This document shows, in pieces, positions 45,154 through 47,961 of a DNA stretch of 47,961 bases. The stretch is from Bacteroidota bacterium (GTDB taxonomy: Bacteria; Bacteroidota; Bacteroidia; Chitinophagales; Chitinophagaceae), in assembly GCA_013289175.1 (NCBI GenBank), contig JABDAN010000016.1, positions 1-47,961 of the forward strand, given 5' to 3'. Each line of letters starts with the position of its first letter. The first letter of the stretch is position 1. A model generated the notes under the pieces. The model was not told the origin of the DNA and made no database searches. It worked only from the letters and a program-made list of their open reading frames with translations. Both the position numbers and the translations under genes were made by a program.

Positions 45154-46113
45154 ATGAAAAACAACCTTTTTCGTCGGGCTTTGATACCAGCACTGTTTTG
45201 CGGTTGCCTGGTTCTCATGGGTGCCTGTAATCACAACAACCCCGCTCCACCGATCAACGCTTCAACTTCTACAATCGGATATGTGTTGGCCAACGGTGCG
45301 AACACCACCATTTTTAATTCCGCGGTTCTGAAAGCAGGACTGGACTCCGTATTTACCAGTCCCGCAATTTTTACCCTCTTTGTACCCAACAACGATGCCT
45401 GTGTCCAATCCGGCTTTACGCAGGATTCAGTCAATAACTTCACCCCGGCGCAGGCTCGGGACTGGGTTCTGTATCAGACCTACGCGGGCGTCGCACTGAC
45501 GCTGGAATCTTTCATTGGTAAGACGGAAGAGAAACTGATCATGGCCAACGGTGATTCCATTTTTGTTACCGGCGATTCAAACAGAACCTTTGTAAACGGT
45601 TTTCAAACCTATAACTCCGAGATCACGGCCTCCAACGGACAGATGCTGGCCTTACAAAATGCCCTGAGACCCCCCACGCAAAATCTTTATCAGATTGTCA
45701 GCAGTGATACCTCATATAGTTTTCTTAACCAGGCCATTTTACTGGCTACCCCCGTACCCGATAGCCTGAATCAATTGCTTTCAACTGGAGGTCCCTTTAC
45801 CTTTCTGGCACCCGACAATGACGCATTCAGGAACCTGGGATACAGTACCCCTGCTTCGCTCAGCGCGGTAAGTCCCGACAGTTTGCGCACCCTGGTATTG
45901 GTAGGACTCATTCCTCAAAGATTGTTTTCATATGATATTGCCGACAGCAGTACCTATCAAACCGTGAACGACAGTACCTTGATTTTCTACTTCCGGGGCA
46001 TCGCCAATGCCGTGCAAATCGTCGGGGATACCACCACTTCCAATGTCATTTCCATCGGTTATATGGGCACCAACGGGGTATTGTTTAAAATGGACTCCGT
46101 AATAGGCCGGTAA
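45154..46113 (+). CDS. Fasciclin-domain lipoprotein
   Basis: 319 residues. Lipobox LMGAC in the signal peptide (Cys about 25). Two fasciclin/FAS1-like beta-sandwich domains at about 38-175 and 178-318, each with the H-box-like FTLFVPNNDA / FTFLAPDNDAF. FAS1 domains mediate adhesion or matrix contact. Begins 8 nt after the cysS stop. Confidence 0.88.
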   Translation: MKNNLFRRALIPALFCGCLVLMGACNHNNPAPPINASTSTIGYVLANGANTTIFNSAVLKAGLDSVFTSPAIFTLFVPNNDACVQSGFTQDSVNNFTPAQARDWVLYQTYAGVALTLESFIGKTEEKLIMANGDSIFVTGDSNRTFVNGFQTYNSEITASNGQMLALQNALRPPTQNLYQIVSSDTSYSFLNQAILLATPVPDSLNQLLSTGGPFTFLAPDNDAFRNLGYSTPASLSAVSPDSLRTLVLVGLIPQRLFSYDIADSSTYQTVNDSTLIFYFRGIANAVQIVGDTTTSNVISIGYMGTNGVLFKMDSVIGR

Positions 46114-46130
46114 CCGGAAAATTATTCAAC

Positions 46131-46742
46131 ATGGCTACCCTACCGACCTCCTATTTTCCCCATCTGTCCAAGGACAAAAAATTTGCGCGGATCCTGACCG
46201 GCCAGCCCTTTGCAAAACTTGTCAAACGAAAACCCGTTCACCTGCATTTGTGTTATTCCATCATGAGCCAGCAGCTGTCCACGAAAGTGGCCAGTGTAAT
46301 CCATAAAAGATTTTTGAAATTATTCAAAGGCAAACCCAGTCCCGAGCAGATCCTGGCCATACCTTTTGAAACGCTGCGATCCATCGGGCTATCGGGTGCC
46401 AAGTCTCGTTACATCCACAATGTTGCCAGGTTTGCCATCGAGCAGGGCATGGAGCAACGGGTGTTTGACAAAATGGATGATGAATCCCTGATCGAACATT
46501 TGACCCGGATTAAGGGGGTGGGCCGATGGACGGTAGAAATGCTGCTGATGTTTACCCTTGGAAGGGAGGATGTATTTGCGGTCGATGATTTGGGTATTCA
46601 GCAGGCCATGATCCGCCTTTATAAACTCGATCCGGCAAACAAGAAAAAACTAAAAGAGGATATGTTGCGGATTTCTCTGAACTGGTCTCCCTACAGGACC
46701 TATGCCTGTCTTCATTTATGGCAGCATAAAGATGGGGGCTAG
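46131..46742 (+). CDS. DNA-3-methyladenine glycosylase (AlkA-like, HhH-GPD)
   Basis: 203 residues; removes alkylated bases. HhH motif IKGVGRWTVEM (127-137) and catalytic Asp D153 in AVDDLG. SIMSQQLSTKVA matches the N-terminal half. Shorter than E. coli AlkA because the N-terminal beta domain is absent, as in other short bacterial members. Follows the fasciclin gene by 17 nt. Confidence 0.92.
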   Translation: MATLPTSYFPHLSKDKKFARILTGQPFAKLVKRKPVHLHLCYSIMSQQLSTKVASVIHKRFLKLFKGKPSPEQILAIPFETLRSIGLSGAKSRYIHNVARFAIEQGMEQRVFDKMDDESLIEHLTRIKGVGRWTVEMLLMFTLGREDVFAVDDLGIQQAMIRLYKLDPANKKKLKEDMLRISLNWSPYRTYACLHLWQHKDGG

Positions 46743-46882
46743 GAAACCCTCTTATCATAAAGACCGTATTCTCCAAATGAACGGAGGGTTGTTGATCCAG
46801 TGGGCTGTTTGAAGCTCGAATAAAGGAAATAAATTACCTTGCAGGAAGTACATGTATTCATTCATATTTTAAATATTATAAG

Positions 46883-47404
46883 ATGAAAATTTTCAGGATT
46901 CTACTTGTCGCGTCAGTGATCACCGTCGTAGGAATGACAAGTTGCAGCAAAGGGGATACGGGACCGGCGGGTCCGGCAGGTCCTTCTGGACCCGACAGTG
47001 TTTTTTCCTCACAATGGATTATACTGCAGTTTAATGGTTCCAAGGACAGCAATGGTGATAGTTTGTATGATGAAACCATCAACGCACCCTCCATTACCAA
47101 AGCGATTTTGGATAGCGGTATCGTCCTGGCTTATGTAAATGCAGCCGATCCAACCAGTGGCCAGTATTTTGTAAAGGATGTCTCTTCACTGCCACAGTTC
47201 TTCTACGAAGACTTCTCCGTCGGCAGTACCTATATTTCATCTTTTTCCACCAACCTGAGTGGTACTCCCTACCGTTATGTGACCATTCCTGGAAATCTGG
47301 TAACGACTACGGCAAACCGGCGCACCGTGAAAGGATATACCCAGGAAGAACTGCGGGCCATGCCTTATGAACAGGTGCAGCAGATACTGTCCAATAAAAA
47401 TTAA
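46883..47404 (+). CDS. Small lipoprotein with collagen-like G-P-A segment
   Basis: 173 residues. Lipobox GMTSC (Cys about 21), directly followed by KGDTGPAGPAGPSGPD, four to five Gly-x-y triplets. The rest is a beta-rich domain of unknown family, ending with a basic/polar tail. Such short collagen-motif linkers next to the lipid anchor occur in Bacteroidota lipoproteins of unknown function. A strong terminator follows. Confidence 0.8.
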   Translation: MKIFRILLVASVITVVGMTSCSKGDTGPAGPAGPSGPDSVFSSQWIILQFNGSKDSNGDSLYDETINAPSITKAILDSGIVLAYVNAADPTSGQYFVKDVSSLPQFFYEDFSVGSTYISSFSTNLSGTPYRYVTIPGNLVTTTANRRTVKGYTQEELRAMPYEQVQQILSNKN

Positions 47405-47440
47405 AGGGTAAGGACCGGACCCACCATAAAATTTTAAAAC

Positions 47441-47476
47441 AAACCCTCTTTTTAAAAAAAGAGGGTTTGTTTTTTT
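47441..47476 (+). terminator. Strong intrinsic terminator
   Basis: 13 bp stem AAACCCTCTTTTT (47441-47453) / AAAAAGAGGGTTT (47456-47468), two-nucleotide loop, then G and a T7 run (47470-47476). Ends the lipoprotein transcript; by symmetry it could also serve the convergent gene. Confidence 0.85.
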
Positions 47477-47537
47477 ACGTTGCGCTCAAAAAAATATTCG
47501 TCTCAGGGAAAATGAGCAGCCTGCTTGCGCCGAAGGT

Positions 47538-47961
47538 TTATTTGTCATATTTATTTAGGAACTGAACCAGGTTGGAATCAACCTGTGTGGCCGTGTCAGA
47601 AAGCGCTTTTCCGAAAAAATGTATTTCATATTCATTGCGATAAACCCCTTTGGCCTGTGTCTTGGCCAGTTCTTTTTTATTTAGAGAACTATAGGTTATG
47701 GAAACAAGGGAGAGGATTCCCAAAAGGCTATAAAAAATAAGATAACAACGACTGAGGATTTTAAGCAGGCGGTTGGCAGAAAAATCTGTTTGGCTGATGA
47801 TAACCGCAATCAGGGGCACAACCGGTACCCAGAACCGGGGATCGGGAAAGGGCCAGTTAAACATGAGCAAAATATAAAACAGCAGATAGGCTTTGACTAT
47901 AAAGGGAATCCTGTTTTTCTTTATAAAACAGATATAGACAAATCCGACGATGCCTGCAATA
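47538..47961 (-). CDS. Polytopic membrane protein, C-terminal part (GT-C glycosyltransferase-like)
   Basis: The minus-strand frame is open from the right edge to TAA at 47538-47540, giving at least 141 residues; the start lies beyond the window. Four or more hydrophobic segments end in a short soluble tail. YLLFYILLM..WPFPDPRFWVPVVPL resembles the late transmembrane PxPR loop of ArnT/PMT-type (GT39/GT-C) membrane glycosyltransferases. The resemblance is partial, and the catalytic N-terminal loop is not visible, so the call is tentative. Confidence 0.65.
   Translation of the reverse strand, partial: IAGIVGFVYICFIKKNRIPFIVKAYLLFYILLMFNWPFPDPRFWVPVVPLIAVIISQTDFSANRLLKILSRCYLIFYSLLGILSLVSITYSSLNKKELAKTQAKGVYRNEYEIHFFGKALSDTATQVDSNLVQFLNKYDK

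Overview
The window is a stretch of core chromosome from a member of the Bacteroidota, most likely of the Chitinophagaceae/Sphingobacteriales type. Several things point there. Many start codons are preceded by the Bacteroidota -7 promoter box TAnnTTTG, and Shine-Dalgarno sequences are rare. There are many small-headed lipoproteins, a thiol-disulfide oxidoreductase with DUF4369/DUF5106-like N-terminal regions, a RicT/PSP1 protein behind holB, a DUF1015 protein next to serC, and an HU subgroup whose arm reads GRNIKKN. There are no tRNA or rRNA genes, CRISPR arrays, transposases or phage genes.

Layout. 1-6.7 kb: mutY (cut by the left edge) divergent from an HU/IHF-like gene, a TPR protein, a tiny 31-codon basic ribosomal-type protein, RNase G, a possible small RNA or leader hairpin, radA, and about 750 bp without a convincing gene. 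6.7-13.8 kb: a beta-helix lipoprotein, glutathione peroxidase, holB, ricT, an alpha/beta-hydrolase lipoprotein, a Bax-inhibitor-1-like membrane protein and, convergent to it, an AIM24-type protein. 13.9-20.7 kb: a minus-strand multidrug-efflux operon tetR-tolC-mfp-RND, with a near-ideal TetR operator lying over its promoter. 20.8-31.9 kb: a DUF502 membrane protein, serC plus DUF1015, a TPR protein, a fatty-acyl-CoA ligase, a GH63-like glucosidase, obgE and a serine-hydrolase-fold protein whose catalytic motifs are lost. 32-35.9 kb: kdsB, a ROK sugar kinase, a KdnB-like dehydrogenase (together suggesting Kdo or 8-amino-Kdo lipid A chemistry) and a GT14 glycosyltransferase. 35.9-39.3 kb (minus): a thioredoxin-fold lipoprotein-type oxidoreductase and a two-parvulin prolyl isomerase. 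39.4-47.4 kb: an RlmD-like rRNA methyltransferase, an active rhomboid protease followed by a rhomboid that has lost its catalytic histidine, an EEP nuclease/phosphatase-family protein, cysS, a fasciclin lipoprotein, an AlkA-like glycosylase and a collagen-motif lipoprotein. The right edge cuts a minus-strand polytopic membrane protein.

Most of this is housekeeping. The observations most worth following are the two apparent pseudoenzymes (rhomboid and beta-lactamase-fold), the KdsB/KdnB pairing, the tiny ribosomal-type gene before rng, the hairpin-terminated short transcript before radA, the TetR operator, and the repeated pattern in which the -7 promoter box sits only 3-8 nt before the start codon, implying leaderless or nearly leaderless mRNAs. 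I see no clear new multi-gene defence or mobile system here.
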